A DNA stretch of 64,000 bases from Plotosus lineatus (GCA_024760905.1 CM045729.1:78505050-78569049), one strand, 5' to 3'; shown: positions 40,646 through 52,810, counted from the first letter of the stretch. The notes: generated from the letters alone by a model not told the origin. Translations and numbers: made by a program.

Positions 40646-41934
40646 AAAAGCCAAATTATGCAGGTCTTTCAACTTATTTGCATAATTATTGATTTATTTT
40701 GTTCTTGGTGGCTGGTATTTGTAGCCACAGTAATTGTTTTGCTGTATCTTGATTATGAAAGGCAGACTTATGATGCTCTGTGATATTATAATGCTTATAC
40801 TGCTATATGGCTACTCGAAATAAGAATGAATATTACTGTGCTACACCATTAAACATTGCTGCTGTTTCATAACACATCTGAACCGTTGTTGGTCACATGG
40901 GGGTTATTGCTGCATATGCGGCATAAAATTCCTAATAAAAGCCTGAGTAACTAGCACAAGCCCTAATCACCTCCTCTATAGAATAAATAAATAAATGAGG
41001 GCTGTTAAACATTATATTACCAAAAGGAAAGCTGGTTGCAGAGTCAGTAAAGTTGCTTTCACAGCAAGGACATTAACTGGCATCAAAAACAACAACATAT
41101 TAATATGGTTAAGTGCCAGGTTAGGGCATAAGGTATGACATGTATTATTGTCACCTCATTAACTATTGGCTGCATAAATGATAATAGCTGTATTATCTTT
41201 ATTTACTCCTGTTATTAAAAATGAAAATTTCAATGTGTTTGAAATCAGTGTACATGCATATTATTGTAAAATAAACCCCGACAGAGTGGCTGAGATCCTG
41301 AAACATAACCCCATGGGTGCAAATCACCGTGAAAAGGTTCATTTTACAATATAAACTGGCTAGGTGTACATCATAGTGCTTATTAGGCAGCTGCTTCATA
41401 TAGAAATCAATAATTTGACAGAAAATATTGGTTTTAAATCAATTTTATGGATTTAAAAATGGTGATGTGATGTGCTCCATGGCAATGGTACCGTGACAAA
41501 TAAAGATGCTGTGTTGTAAAGAAATTGGGGCAGTGGCTAGACCTAACTTGGTGCTGGTCTTGGAATGAGTCCTTACTCCCCAATAGCTGTTGTGTTCATC
41601 TTGAGTAAGTGATGGCACATAGAGTCATAGCACAAACAAACAGAGCTTGTTAGCCCCTGCTGTCTATAAGTCACTTCAAGTGGATAAAGGCCTCAGGAGA
41701 AAACCCTGATGGAAAACTCTGAGGGCGTCCCAGAGGCTGTTGGCTAGTGTCCATTTAACAACCTCCCGGCAGCTCTGTCAGCCAAACCAGCGCCAAACAT
41801 TCTCATCTGCATTCCTTTGGACCTCACTGGTGAAACCGAGAGAAAGATACTGGCGTGCGGACTTCTCTGAATTTCTATAAAACTTGCCAAGGTTTTTGTG
41901 TACCTGGGGAGGACCCTGTTCACAGAACCAACTA
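40646..41934. other. No recognised gene; repeat-poor 1.3 kb
   Basis: No repeat family of this window and no ORF above 66 codons. It is unassigned. Confidence 0.4.
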
Positions 41935-42065
41935 CAGGAGATTAATTGCCCCTAGGTGTGAATGTAAGTACGAATGGTTGCATGTTTGTTGGGTCAGGGT
42001 GCACTCCGCATTCGCACACTGTTGACTGAGATAGGCTCCAGTTACCCCATAATGCTAAAGGGATT
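41935..42065 (+). mobile_element. SINE-B 3' part
   Basis: Body end TTGCCCCTAGGTGTGAATG and a degenerate tail (GAGATAGGCTCCAGTTACC). Confidence 0.55.
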
Positions 42066-43649
42066 AGTCAAAAACCAACAGGAACATTATCTGCAAAGAA
42101 CCACAAGTAAGAATCACAAGCTATGACATCACTCAAGGGTGTAGGCTGGTCTGACCGTGGTTGGGGGAGGGGGTGCACATCTCGGTTGACTGGAACTCGA
42201 GTCCCAGGAGCATAAGCCTTAAAGGGGAAATGAAACGCAGACTAAATAAGTTGACGGTAGCTTAAGTATAGTTTATTGAAGCGATTGTGGCTTAAATTTT
42301 ATATCATAAAACACACAGCGGTTTTGTTTTATGTGCTTGTCGTATAAGTTATCGACCCGAAAGCCGCCATTGCTAAGTGCCCGCCTACACAAAGTTACCG
42401 TGACATCACTGGGTTGGTACAAAGTACCACATAAAATATAGTGCATGCATGTCACAGCATATTATATGATATAAACAACATGGAATCTCACGCCAACAAC
42501 ACGCACAGTTTTTCAGCAGAAGACGATTCATCTATTACTCTCAGAAGACGAATCAAATATTATAGTTCAACCAAAAACATTCTCAAATATACTTCAAATT
42601 ACATCTGCAAGTACATCTGCTAAATACATTTATAAATTGAGCTAAAGTTATTTATCTATTCAAAGGCACAAACAAATATTAATACATATTTACAGCACAA
42701 AAATATACTATTAATTTTATAAAAGTACTGAGTATTAGGCTGCAGATCCAGACTGGATGGCTTATGATTATTTTATCCATTCATTCTCTGTGCGTCAGTG
42801 TTTGTGTTCTAACACATGTGCAGGAACTGGAGGCGGGACTAACAAACTGTGCTTTATTCTCACACTCGCGCTTTGTTTGATTGACAGTGTTCAGCTATTA
42901 TTGCTTACTGATAATATTATGTTTGTTGATTGGTCAGCTCGGGATTGCACATGCGCAGTGCCCGTTACACATTAACTTCTGGTTTACTTGCTGACTCTCG
43001 TCATGCGGAACTTATCTCCGACTTTCTCTTCAATAACAGTCATTAAGTTTATTTATAAGATTGTGAATACACATCATTTCTTGTCCAGTGGAACTCAACT
43101 CCTGCTGCGGGGACCCAGCCTACGCCCCCAGCCTACGCCCTTCTCACTCAGGCATATAACACTGAGGGTCCACAGGAAGCAAATACTTTTGGTTGGAATA
43201 CTTAAAGGGCTTAAAATAACAGATTCTTTTTTTTTTTTTAATCAAATTTTCAAAAAATTCTGAAAAAATGCTTCTTATTAAATGTTCAAAATAAATCATT
43301 CGCATGGACTGTGTGTTCAGTAACTGATATCGATTTCCTGCACAGGGCCAACACTACATCTCCACCTACCATTGATCAGCCACTCAAATATAAAAGCGTG
43401 ACTGCAAAGCTGAAATATTTTCTCATCTGAGATTCGATAAATAATTTTTTCCTCAAGAGGCCAGCATTTGTTCACAGCATTCATTTCTGGCAGCCACTGT
43501 TTTCATGTTTACAAGTTAATCAGTGATGTTCAGTCACACATACAGTGGACCACACACTTCACTGTGTAGCAATAAAACACTCGTGTATATTTCTCAGGCC
43601 CAGGAGGGTCAAGAAAGCACATCAGTTCTCCCATGCGCTCGGAATGTGT
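42066..43649. other. Unassigned; possible transposon ends
   Basis: At 42221 TTAAAGGGGAAATGAAACG looks like the start of a TTAA-type element. A short frame from 42480 (MESHANNTHSFSAEDDSS) is acidic like many transposase N-termini. No matching right end was found. 43087-43165 (CAGTGGAACTCAACTCC, GGGGACCCA) resembles one end of a dispersed fish repeat. Confidence 0.3.
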
Positions 43650-43715
43650 ATTATTCATTCATTTTCTGAACCGCTTAATCCTAATTAGGCCGCCCATCTC
43701 AGCTGACTCTTAGTG
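43650..43715 (-). mobile_element. SINE-A/B tail fragment
   Basis: Reverse tail TTCATTTTCTGAACCGCTTA and CCTAATTAGG, then CCCATCTCAGCTGACTC. Confidence 0.6.
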
Positions 43716-43796
43716 TATGTAGTCAGTGTGGTCCAAAGGTCTGAGTGCATCAGTGAAGATGTCGAGCCAGCATGGACTCAACAAACCGGTGCAAAA

Positions 43797-44230
43797 ACTT
43801 ATGATTCGTTTTAGGTGAAATCCAGTGTCATCTGAATACGCATTTCTAGAGTAGAAATTCGACATTAAAATCTGATCCTTTAAAAGGAAAATGCTCACAA
43901 TCAACAATTACTTAGCTTTAAATAGGTCCCGTAAAGAAACGAGTTCATCAGAGGGACAGGACATGTTAGATGTTTTGGAGACAAAGTCAGAGAGGCGAGA
44001 TTGAGATGGTTTGGACATGTACAGAGGAGGGATAGTGAGTATATTGGTCGTAGGATGCTGAGGTTGGAACTACCAGGCAGAAGGCCCAGAGGAAGACCAA
44101 AGAGAAGCTTTATGGATGCGGTGAAGGCGGACATGAAGGTCATTGGAGTAAGAGTAGAAGATGCAGAGGATAGGGAGAGATGGAGGCAGATCATTTGCTG
44201 TGGCGACCCCTGAAGGGAACAGCCGAAAGT
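43797..44230 (+). mobile_element. Chimeric RTE 3' end
   Basis: 43797-43940 is the same foreign block as in RTE copy 1 (ACTTATGATTCG ... CCGTAAAGAAAC). 43941-44230 is the RTE C-terminus (MRWFGHVQRRDSEYIG ... CGDP stop) and 3' UTR. The copy begins within a base or so of the block's left end. A SINE-C follows directly. Confidence 0.85.
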
Positions 44231-44522
44231 CCGTTGGGCTTTTTACACCTGAGCCTAGTGGCTCATTGGACTGGTGCTTATCCCCGGATTCTGTAGCATG
44301 AAGCGACTAGGAGCACAACTCCTCCTGGATGGGACAGTAGTCCATCACTGGTTACCTTCCCAGTATAGTACATTGTTACTGGCACCCATTTATACTGCTG
44401 GGTGAACAGAGGCACACTTGTGGTTAAGACCTTTTGCCCAGGGCTCTTAGCACAGTGGGGATTTGAACTCACAACCTCTTGAGCATGAGGCCAGCACGCT
44501 AACCATTACACCACCGGCCCCA
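44231..44522 (-). mobile_element. SINE-C copy, near full length
   Basis: Reverse copy from TCCGTTGGGCTTTTTACACC to the head complement CATTACACCACCGGCCCC. It is the most complete copy of this family here. Confidence 0.82.
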
Positions 44523-44831
44523 CTTTAAATAGGAACCAAAAGTTATTAAATATTACATTTTTAACATACTGAACCTTAATCATTAACAAAAACCAAAACC
44601 TGTTCATTTCAGATCTTCAGTGCAACCACAGATGTTTTAGCATGTTGTTGTATGTGCACTAATGGTGGCATTTGGGAGGATTAAGGTCCTTATGTGTCCA
44701 CTTGCAACTGGTCCAATTAACAAATTTTACTGGCACTGGATTAAATCCCTTGCTGGTCCACCATTTCAGAACACCTGAGTGTGTCCAAGTGTGTTTGGTT
44801 TTAATTAATGAACTAATTAAAAAAAAAAACA
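44523..44831. other. No recognised gene or repeat
   Basis: Unassigned sequence. Confidence 0.4.
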
Positions 44832-45081
44832 TGTTGGCTCACTGGTTAGCATTGTCGCTTCACCGTGAGAAACATCTGGGTTCCAATACTGTGAACAACA
44901 AAGGGTCTCACTCTGGGAACCTCTGGTCCACTGGTGTGAATGTGAATGAGTGTGAATATATATTTGTGTCTGTGACTGTGTTAGGACCGAGACCTTTGTT
45001 TATGGTATGCCTGTAACCTGTTCAGGTGAACACACACACACACGTAAACAGGAAGTACACACACACACACACACACACACT
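44832..45081 (+). mobile_element. SINE-B, degenerate, followed by (CA)n
   Basis: Head TTGGCTCACTGGTTAGCATT and late body (GGTGTGAATGTGAATGAGTG, CCTGTAACCTGTTCAGGTG) with the centre deleted. (CA)n tracts lie at about 45028-45042 and 45058-45081. Confidence 0.6.
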
Positions 45082-46189
45082 TGGAGCATTGTGCTGCCAC
45101 ACACTGGGGAGCCGGAAGAGCAGGTTGCTTCACCTACTCATCATAGTGAAGCGTCCAGTGTATTCGATTCTGTTATTGCTAAAATTAAATATGAATCGTA
45201 TTCAGCCATGGCTGTGTATTCAGTCGGAATGACCACAGTCGTTGTATAGCGGATATAACTTGATAGAGCTTTATTTAAAATTCTGAAGAGTTTCCTTATT
45301 TCAATCACCAAAGAAATGTTAAATTCATTACATCAGCCCAAGAGGGAACAGAAAGTCCCCTTCAGATGATGTTTAAGTGTTGTGTATACACCAAATTGTA
45401 TTTATTAAAATTATGCTAAATAGTAATGAGTATGATATTTCACAGTAATGTATTTATGATACTTATGTCCTGTGCTGTAATTGGATTAAAATGTAATCAG
45501 TGTTTGCTTACAATCCTTTGAGATTAATATATTTTTAGCATAATTATAATTACGCTGCCACTCAAAAGTTTTATAATCTGGAGTTTTTAATGTTACCGTT
45601 TAACAAACAAAATCACATAGAATAGCAATTAAATAAGGAACATTACTTCATTAAGGAACTTATTAACTGCTCGGTCTCAGATCTGTACGGGACTTTACGT
45701 AAATCAGTGTCTTATGAAGGCAGCTATACTCAGAGGGAATAAACACACGCTGTACAGAAGACTCGAACACAGCACTAGTGGTGATTGTGTAGCATGATAT
45801 TATGTCTGGACTGCTGCAACGGAATAAAATTGTTGCTAACATTTTTAAAGGATTCACTAAACATCCAAAATTATTACCATTAAATTACAAAATTATTTAG
45901 TTGTTTGGTTTCACTCATTTCTTGGTGAAGTTAGGAAATGACTGTATTTATACTTGTTAACATATTAACAGCATCTGTTTATTACCTCGTTTTGTGTTTG
46001 TTTGTTTGTTTGTTTGTTTGTTTTTTTACTTTAGACAAAATAAGAGAATGCAATTCTGGATACATTATTTTTTTTTAAGATTTTTGTAACACTATGAGAC
46101 AGGATTAATTTTTTGGAAATGTAATATTACAGCAGCACCAGTAGGAGGTGTTGTGTGCACTTTGTTATTTGGAATGAGTTACAGACGGA
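45082..46189. other. No recognised gene (1.1 kb)
   Basis: AT-rich unassigned DNA with a (GTTT)n tract at about 45994-46024. Confidence 0.4.
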
Positions 46190-46318
46190 TTTTCCCTTGC
46201 GTTAGCCTGGCGAGCTGTTCAGGGTGCCTTTACCCATAGTCACCTAGGGTGGGCGTTGGCGTCCCTATGACCTTAATTAGGATTAAGAGTCTCAGATAAT
46301 GAATGGATGGATGACATG
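46190..46318 (+). mobile_element. SINE-A/B tail fragment
   Basis: GCCTGGCGAGCTGTTCAGGG to CTTAATTAGGATTAAGAG and GAATGGATGGATG. Confidence 0.6.
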
Positions 46319-46737
46319 CACATTTTCTTGACATGTCTTTCAGGGGTCGGGCTTTAGATTTTGGTGATCATCCATTTCAGACTAAGTTTTTTTCAGTATT
46401 TTTTAACATTGGGAGTGAGGACAGTTTTCGAACAGTGGACTGCTGGGCTTGACGGAGGTTTGTAATCCTCAAGTTCTCTTACTTTAAATGCAGGATTGGT
46501 ATTTTTTTAGAATCATTTTAGTGTGTTTATTGCAATTCTCTTAAAACACTGAAACAGCAAGATAGAAATCAAATGTCGTGATATTAGAAAAAAAAATTAT
46601 GTCTCCTAAACCCGGTCCACTTATTTCCCTCAGTCCACATTAAATGACTTTATGGTTTATCTGTATGTCTCCCTGTGTACACTCATTGCTCATGATCGGA
46701 GTCTTCCACAAGCTGAAACTGAAGCTATCAAGTCTGC

Positions 46738-47130
46738 CTTATAGAAAAAAAGGCCTGGGTTCGATTCCCAGCTCAAGCATTTCTGTGTGGAGTTTGCATG
46801 TCCTCTCCGTGATTGCCTGGGTTTCCTCTGGGTACTTCGGTTTCCTCCCACAGTCAAATATCATACACAATAGGCTAAACTGTTGTTCCAAATCACAGCT
46901 AGGTGTGAGTGTGGCGCTGCAATGGCCTGGTGAGCTGTCCAGGGTGTACCCCACCCTCGCCAAGAGTTGGCCAAGACAGGCGCCAGCCTTCCCGAGACCC
47001 TAATTAGGATTAAACGGCTTAGAAAATGAATGAATAGGCTAATTTGTTGATCCAAATTAACCCTAGGTGTAAATTGTGTATTTGTGGTCCTTTGTGAGCT
47101 ATTCAGGGTGTGCCCCGCCTTCTTCGGGGG
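46738..47130 (+). mobile_element. SINE-B copy followed by a second SINE-B fragment
   Basis: 46738-47037: B box GGGTTCGATTCCC, body and complete tail. 47036-47130: a second body-to-tail piece (GGCTAATTTGTTGATCCAAA, TTCAGGGTGTGCCCCGCC). Confidence 0.72.
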
Positions 47131-47925
47131 TTTTTTATTCATTTGTTTGTTTGTTTGGGGTTTTTTTTGTTTGTTTTTTTTAAGATCCAAGTAAATTTTA
47201 TTCCAGAATTCAAAATAAGTGTTAATCTATCGTAAACAATCGGCTGTCGCGAAGTAGTACTTCCTACAGTTTACAGTGTATTATGTTTCTCGTTCTCTGC
47301 TCTGCCTCTGTAGAATACGATTAGCCAAAAAATTTAATATGAGCTCCCATACTGATCAAATAAAATACCACAGCTTGCATTCCGTTATTAACTGAGATTT
47401 GTGCATATCATCACATGTACTGTTGTTTCGCTTCATAATAAATCATTATGTGCAAAAAAAAAAAATAATCATAACAAAAAAATGACTGCTGGCACAGTCA
47501 TTTCTGCCCACTTGTCTCTAACAGAGGTCCAACCTGTGGATGATGCAGCTGCTAAAGGGTCTAACCAAAGCTTGCAGAAGACCCAGGTGGTAAAAACGCC
47601 TACATGACCAAATTCCTGTACAACTTTACACTGCTGTGCTGGGTACTCCAAATTATTTATTGTCTAAAAAAGGTACACTGACAGCCAGACAACCCTTCCT
47701 CCCATGGGCCACTTTATTCTTGTGCCGTGTCCTCAGATGCCCTCATCAAGCTGCGTCCTTGCCGTTTTCTTCTTAATCTGTAACATGGAGGGCAGGGGGA
47801 GGATCATCAATCTTACAAGCATGGAGTCGTTCCTTAGCTCGCTTAATTTGACCCTCAGAGCCTGCAGGCTGCTCTCTACGATGCTTTTCCACAGATAGGA
47901 TACTTTTTCTTAAATAGTATGCACT
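47131..47925. other. No recognised gene (0.8 kb)
   Basis: T/G-rich start, then mixed sequence. Open frames at 47485-47607 (plus) and 47720-47890 (minus) look weakly protein-like but match nothing I recognise. Confidence 0.35.
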
Positions 47926-48022
47926 CACTGGCCATTTTAATAGGAATATCAATCCACCTCCTCATCTATGCAGATATCCACTCAGCCAATCATGTGACAG
48001 GAACAGAGCACATAAAATCATG
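47926..48022. mobile_element. Single Tc1-like end
   Basis: CACTCACTGGCCATTTTAAT and CAGCCAATCATGTGACAG match the same Tc1-like terminus as at 4209 and the shared CCAATCA segment. The rest of the element is missing. Confidence 0.6.
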
Positions 48023-48187
48023 TAGTTTCAAGATAAGATAGATCTTTATTGTCAACTGTTGCTCGAATAATGAAAATCAGTTTAGCAGCAATTATAAAAG
48101 AAAACATGGAAAAGACAACTAAGTAACTATACCTAGCATTTCTATACCTAGCATGTGCATTTACCTACTATACCTAGCATGTGCATT

Positions 48188-48188
<1 letters not shown>

Positions 48189-48277
<89 letters not shown>
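48189..48277. repeat. (AT)n microsatellite
   Basis: About 44 AT units ending directly at the Tigger-like element. Confidence 0.97.
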
Positions 48278-48280
<3 letters not shown>

Positions 48281-49066
48281 TGATACCTCAGCTCACGAAC
48301 ATAATTGGTTCCCAGAAAGTGTGTGTAAGGCGAAAAGTTCGTCTTCCGAACATTTATTTCCCATAAGAAACCATTAAAATGAGAATAATCCGTTCCCAGG
48401 TCCCCATAAAACATAATTTTCTACTAAATAAGCCTTAAAACTACACAAAAATATACCTTATTTTATGTATAATAAATGTGCTATTGTATTGTAATTAAAG
48501 AAATAAACTGTACTGTATAATAAAGTCGTTTTATTTACCTTTGTGATGGTAGTTGATGGCTTGATGGAATGGACTGGGAGGAGGAGGGAGGGAGGGACTT
48601 ACTGTTTGGAAGGAGAGTTTGGAAACGCCTACTGTTTGGAAACACCCTTAGCCACACACGCACCCTTAATAGCTTCCTTGTTCTTAAGGATGGGAGCAAT
48701 GGTAGACTTAGCGTACTGGTACTGGGACGCTGAGTCACACAAACGCACACCTCGTTCGTGTTTTTCAATGATCTCCGCCTGTGGTGGGGTCTTTTTCGGT
48801 CCCATAATAGCAAAAGTACACTCAATATGGTCCAAAATGTCTAGCAAACACAAACCACGTCCGCACTCAAAGAAAGGGGGTGACGAACTGTGACGCTGTG
48901 AGCGTGCGTCAGCTTCTCGTGGCCGCCACCGTGGCGCTGTTCGACCGCGTGGTTTGGTTCGTCCGCCGAAAACTAGTTAGTCAGCAGAGACTATATGCTC
49001 GCAAATTTAATGTTCTTGCGGCGAAAAGTTCGTGAGCTTAAGCGTTCGTCAGCGGAGGTTTTACTG
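48278..49066 (-). mobile_element. Tigger/pogo-like element, 789 bp, both ends present
   Basis: Flanked by TA (48276-48277 and 49067-49068). The left end CAGTGATACCTCAGCTCACG and the reverse complement of the right end, CAGTAAAACCTCCGCTGACG, are inverted repeats. The interior encodes only the transposase start on the minus strand. It is an internally deleted copy lying between two (AT)n arrays. Confidence 0.87.
48629..48805 (-). pseudogene. Tigger transposase N-terminus
   Basis: From an ATG at 48805 the frame reads MGPKKTPPQAEIIEKHERGV, then SASQYQYAKSTIAPILKNKE and GACVAKGVSKQ. The EIIEKHERGV and STIxxILKNK blocks are the first helix-turn-helix of pogo/Tigger transposases, which binds the terminal repeats (family knowledge). 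The frame stops after about 58 residues. The second DNA-binding domain and the DDE catalytic domain are deleted. Confidence 0.82.
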
Positions 49067-49073
49067 TATATCG

Positions 49074-49075
<2 letters not shown>

Positions 49076-49113
<38 letters not shown>
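49076..49113. repeat. (AT)n microsatellite
   Basis: About 19 AT units. Confidence 0.95.
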
Positions 49114-49115
<2 letters not shown>

Positions 49116-49132
49116 CTATACAGACACATATA

Positions 49133-49518
49133 CAAGGAATCCCTCGCTATTTCGCGCTTCAATTAATGCAGCTTTAGTGCATCGCGGGTTTTTTTAAATA
49201 AATAAATAAAGATTCATCGAATTAAAAAATAAGGAAATTAAAGGAGAATTGGGGGAAAAGTTAAGGAAAATTCCACAAAAACAAGGCCCATTATGCAAAA
49301 AAAATAACCCTAAACCAAAACAAAACAAAAAAACAACCCAAAATCTCCCATCAAAACTACTTACATTGTTGCATCTGTGTGTGCATGTGCGTCCGTACGT
49401 ATATGTGTGTCATCTTCTTCTCATCCAATACCATCTGTATTTTATTTGCATCTTATGTTATTTTTTTAATGTTTACTTTTTATTATAACCATTTATAGCA
49501 TTGAATATGTATTTATTG

Positions 49519-49574
<56 letters not shown>

Positions 49575-49672
49575 TGTACTGTATGTATACGTCAGTCGGG
49601 GGGTGGTCGTACTCCATGAATTTTTATAGTTGCGTGGAGTAGGACCCCCCCCAACTGACGTATACATACAGT

Positions 49673-49710
<38 letters not shown>

Positions 49711-49800
49711 GTCAGTCGGGGGGGGGGTCCTACTCCACGGATTTCAATGGTCGCGTGGGGATCTTGGTCCCAATTAACCACGGAAAGTGAGGGATCCCTG
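49133..49800 (-). mobile_element. MITE-E with internal palindrome and (AT)n arrays
   Basis: Complete reverse copy between TA dinucleotides (49131-49132, 49801-49802), starting CAAGGAATCCCTCGC and ending GAGGGATCCCTG. Two (AT)n arrays (49527-49571, 49676-49709) flank an extra palindromic segment. Its 19-bp arms ACTGTATGTATACGTCAGT (49578-49596) and complement (49654-49672) are perfect. Confidence 0.85.
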
Positions 49801-49855
49801 TATACCAATATACACTACTACATACACCTCACACATTTACAGACTTATACATATA

Positions 49856-50329
49856 GTAAGGTATCGGCAAGAATGAAAGGAAAAGTGTACAAGACGGTGT
49901 TGAGGCCAGCGATGTTGTATGGTTTAGAAACAGTGGCCCTGGGGAAAAGACAGGAGGCAGAGCTGGAGGTAGCAGAGATGAAAATGTTGAGGTTCTCTTT
50001 GGGAGTAATGAGGATGGATAGGATCAGGAATGAGTACATCAGAGGGACAGCACATATTAGAGGTTTTGGAGACAAAGTCAGAGAGGCAAGATTGAGATGG
50101 TTCGAACATGTACAGAGGAGGGATAGTGAGTATATTGGTAGTAGGATGCTGAGGCTGGAACTAGCAGGTAGAAGGCCGAGAGGAAGACCAAAGAGACAAT
50201 TTATGGATGTGGTGAACGAGGACGTGACGGTAGTTGGAGTAAGAGTAGAAGATGCAGAGGATAGGGTGAGATGGAGGCAGATGGTTTGCTGTGGCGACCG
50301 CTGAAGGGAAAAGCTGAAAGGAAAAGAAG
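49856..50329 (+). mobile_element. RTE LINE 3' fragment, 7-bp TSD
   Basis: 5'-truncated copy coding for the last about 150 residues (SARMKGKVYKTVLRPAMLYG ... MVCCGDR stop) plus the 3' UTR. ACATATA lies at 49849-49855 and 50330-50336. Unlike copies at 17.3 and 43.8 kb it has the normal EVAEMKMLRFSLG segment. Confidence 0.9.
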
Positions 50330-50544
50330 ACATATATATTCACATATTTAGAGAAAGATGAATGATATGTAAAAGGTTCAGGATATGTACCGGGTAAGAG
50401 GCAGAGCTTTAATTATATGGTGCATGGTGCTAAAATGTTATGATGTTTAAGACCTGCTCTAAACATGAATAGCGCACTGTCCATGAAGATGGTCTGAGTG
50501 ATGTTTATTCAGACAGTGTGTGTGTGTGTGTGTGAGAGAGAGAC

Positions 50545-52380
50545 GATGGTGGTTACATGTCTTACGGCTTGTGGGTAAAAGCTGTCCTGTACTTTTCCAG
50601 AGAGAAGAAAGAGGGTGTCGAGGGCCACTGATAAATTACATGAACCTCACCATAGACAGTGAGAGACATGGCCGGCCTTCGATAACCCAGTTAGCTGCAC
50701 TGGAGGGACAGTGACAACCCGTTGAGCTTGAACCTCCAACCTTGGGATCAGTGATCCAGGACCTTACCACCAGGCCACCACTGCCCTCCTTTGAAGTCGG
50801 TGTAAATGTCACTGAGGGAGGGTAGTGTAGTTCCAATTATCTGCTCTGCCATTCTCACCACCTGCTGCAGGGCCTTCTTGTCCTCTGCAGTATAACTGCT
50901 AAACCACACTGTCCAGCAGTTGGTCAGGAGTCTCTTTATGGCGGAGCAGTAAAAGCTTGTCAGTAGGCGTACTGGCCATATAGCCGTTGGGAGCCAGGCT
51001 TGTCGGAGCTTCATAAGAAGTATATCCTTTGTTTTGCTTTCCCCACCAGGTGGGAGATGTTTATGGGAGATGTTTTATGAAGTGAAGTCAGCAGAGACAT
51101 GGACTCCAAGAAACTTGAAGCACTCCACACTCTCTACCTCATCTCCATAAATGTATAGTGCAGGGTGCTCAGTTTGTTTTGATCTTCTGAAGTGCATTAT
51201 CATCACCTTGGTTTTGGATGTATTAAGTTCAAGATTGTGGTTTTTGCACCATCTTCGCAGACACCAAACCTCCTTCCTTATGATGGAGGTGTCGTTAACA
51301 AATTTGGCTATGCTGTTGCTGGTGTGAGTGAGGGAACAGTTGTGTGTGAAGAGGGAGGAGAGGATGGAGCTAAGAACACACCCCTGTTGTTTTCCAGTGT
51401 TCAGAATGAGAGTGGAGGAAATGTGTTTCCCTCCCCTGATGTTCTGAAGTCTGTTGCTGAGAAAGTCCAGTATCCAGGTGCACAGTGAGGTCCCAAAGCC
51501 CAGACTGCACAACTTCTGAACCAGTCTTTATATGATTGGACTGCATTAAAAGCAGAGCTGAAGTCTACAAACAGCATCCTCATGAAAGGGTTGCTGCCAT
51601 CCAGGGGAGCGAGGGCTGTGTGGAGGGCTTTATTGATGGAATCCTCTATCATGCAAACTGATGTCGCTCAAGATCAGCCGTGATGGCAGTCATAATTTGG
51701 ATAACACAAGTCTCTGAAAATGTTTGGTGTTGATTGGGGTTAGGGTACCTGGGAGATAGTCGTTTAGGCAGCTAGCTGAGCTCTTCTTAGGCACTGGAAT
51801 GATGATGGTTGTTCTGAGGCAGGTGGGAATCGTACATTGCAGTGGTCAGAGGTTAAAGATGGTGATGAAACTCCCTGTTAGTTGATCTGCACAAGCTTTA
51901 AGTACTCTTCCTGTTATTCTGTCTGGCCCAGTAGCTTTCCTCATGTTGACTCTTTGCATGGTGGCTCTGATCTAGTGCTGGTCTGCAGCTGGATGGGATC
52001 ATTGCCCCCTTTGGAAGAGCAGGGCAGGTGCAAGTCTCTCAATTGTGTTGATCAACAAGCAAGCGAGGAACTTGTCCAAGGTGTTCAGGAAGGTGCTATT
52101 TGAGGAGTCTGCTGACATGTGTGTGTCCTTGTAGCCAGTGAGTGTTTCGATTTTGATCCCCTTCCACATATTCCTGATGTTGTTGTTTTTTTTCCAAAAT
52201 GCTCCTCATGAGTTGTTTACACTTGGAGTTTTTTATATAAATATATATATATATCTTTCCACAGGGCCTTGCATGACTCTTTGTAAGTCTACTTGGCTCC
52301 TGGCTTGAAGGCATCATCCCATGCTCTAAACAGAGTGTGCACCATGGTTAAACCCCGGTTTCTGGTTCAGGAACACTTTA
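50545..52380 (-). pseudogene. L2-clade-like LINE fragment (reverse transcriptase)
   Basis: Minus-strand reading from about 51990 gives MRKATGPDRITGRVLKACAD (RT finger), [28 protein letters not shown] (catalytic Asp in the DFSSAFN motif), TLILNTGKQQGCVLSSILSS, KFVNDTSII (FADD changed to FVND), LNTSKTKVMIMHFRRS and KFLGVHVSADF. This order matches L2-type LINEs (family knowledge). Frameshifts, stops and the FADD change show it is dead. The 3' part is interrupted by SINE-A at 50640-50785. Confidence 0.82.
50640..50785 (-). mobile_element. SINE-A head half nested in L2-like LINE
   Basis: Reverse copy from ACCATAGACAGTGAGAGAC to the head complement CACCAGGCCACCACTGCCC. The tail half is absent. Confidence 0.75.
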
Positions 52381-52719
52381 ACAGTCCTATAGAATTATGT
52401 CCATTCATGTTTATAGCAAACAATAGAATGAAGAAAGAGACTTTAGCAACAGAATGAATGCTGGTGCGTTGGTTAAGAATTTATGAAATTTAGATTCCTG
52501 AGATTTCTGCACATGCTGTAACTGTCCCAAGAATTGACACAGAATGGTGAGGAAAACAAAAAACATTGAATGAGTAACAGTTTTGTGGGTGAAAATACTT
52601 CATTAATAACAAAGGAAAGCCAAGAAGCATATAGTAACTTATATCATAACTGTTTACAACCATTGTGAGCAGAAAAGCATTTCCGCATGAATAAACATTA
52701 AAAGTTTAGGTAAATGAGC
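52381..52719. other. No recognised gene or repeat
   Basis: Unassigned AT-rich sequence. Confidence 0.4.
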
Positions 52720-52810
52720 TACAACAGCAGAAGACCACATTAGATCCCAGTCTGGTCAGCCAAAAATTAAAATTAGTGGCTATCATGGCCACAAACTCCC
52801 CCAAACTGGT
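52720..52810 (+). mobile_element. Tc1-like internal fragment
   Basis: GAGCTACAACAGCAGAAGAC and CAGTCTGGTCAGCCAAAA match the transposase interior of the same Tc1-like family as at 4209-5200. Confidence 0.55.

Noticed and set aside
51192..51488. 98-codon plus-strand ORF
   Set aside because: Antisense of the L2-like reverse transcriptase.
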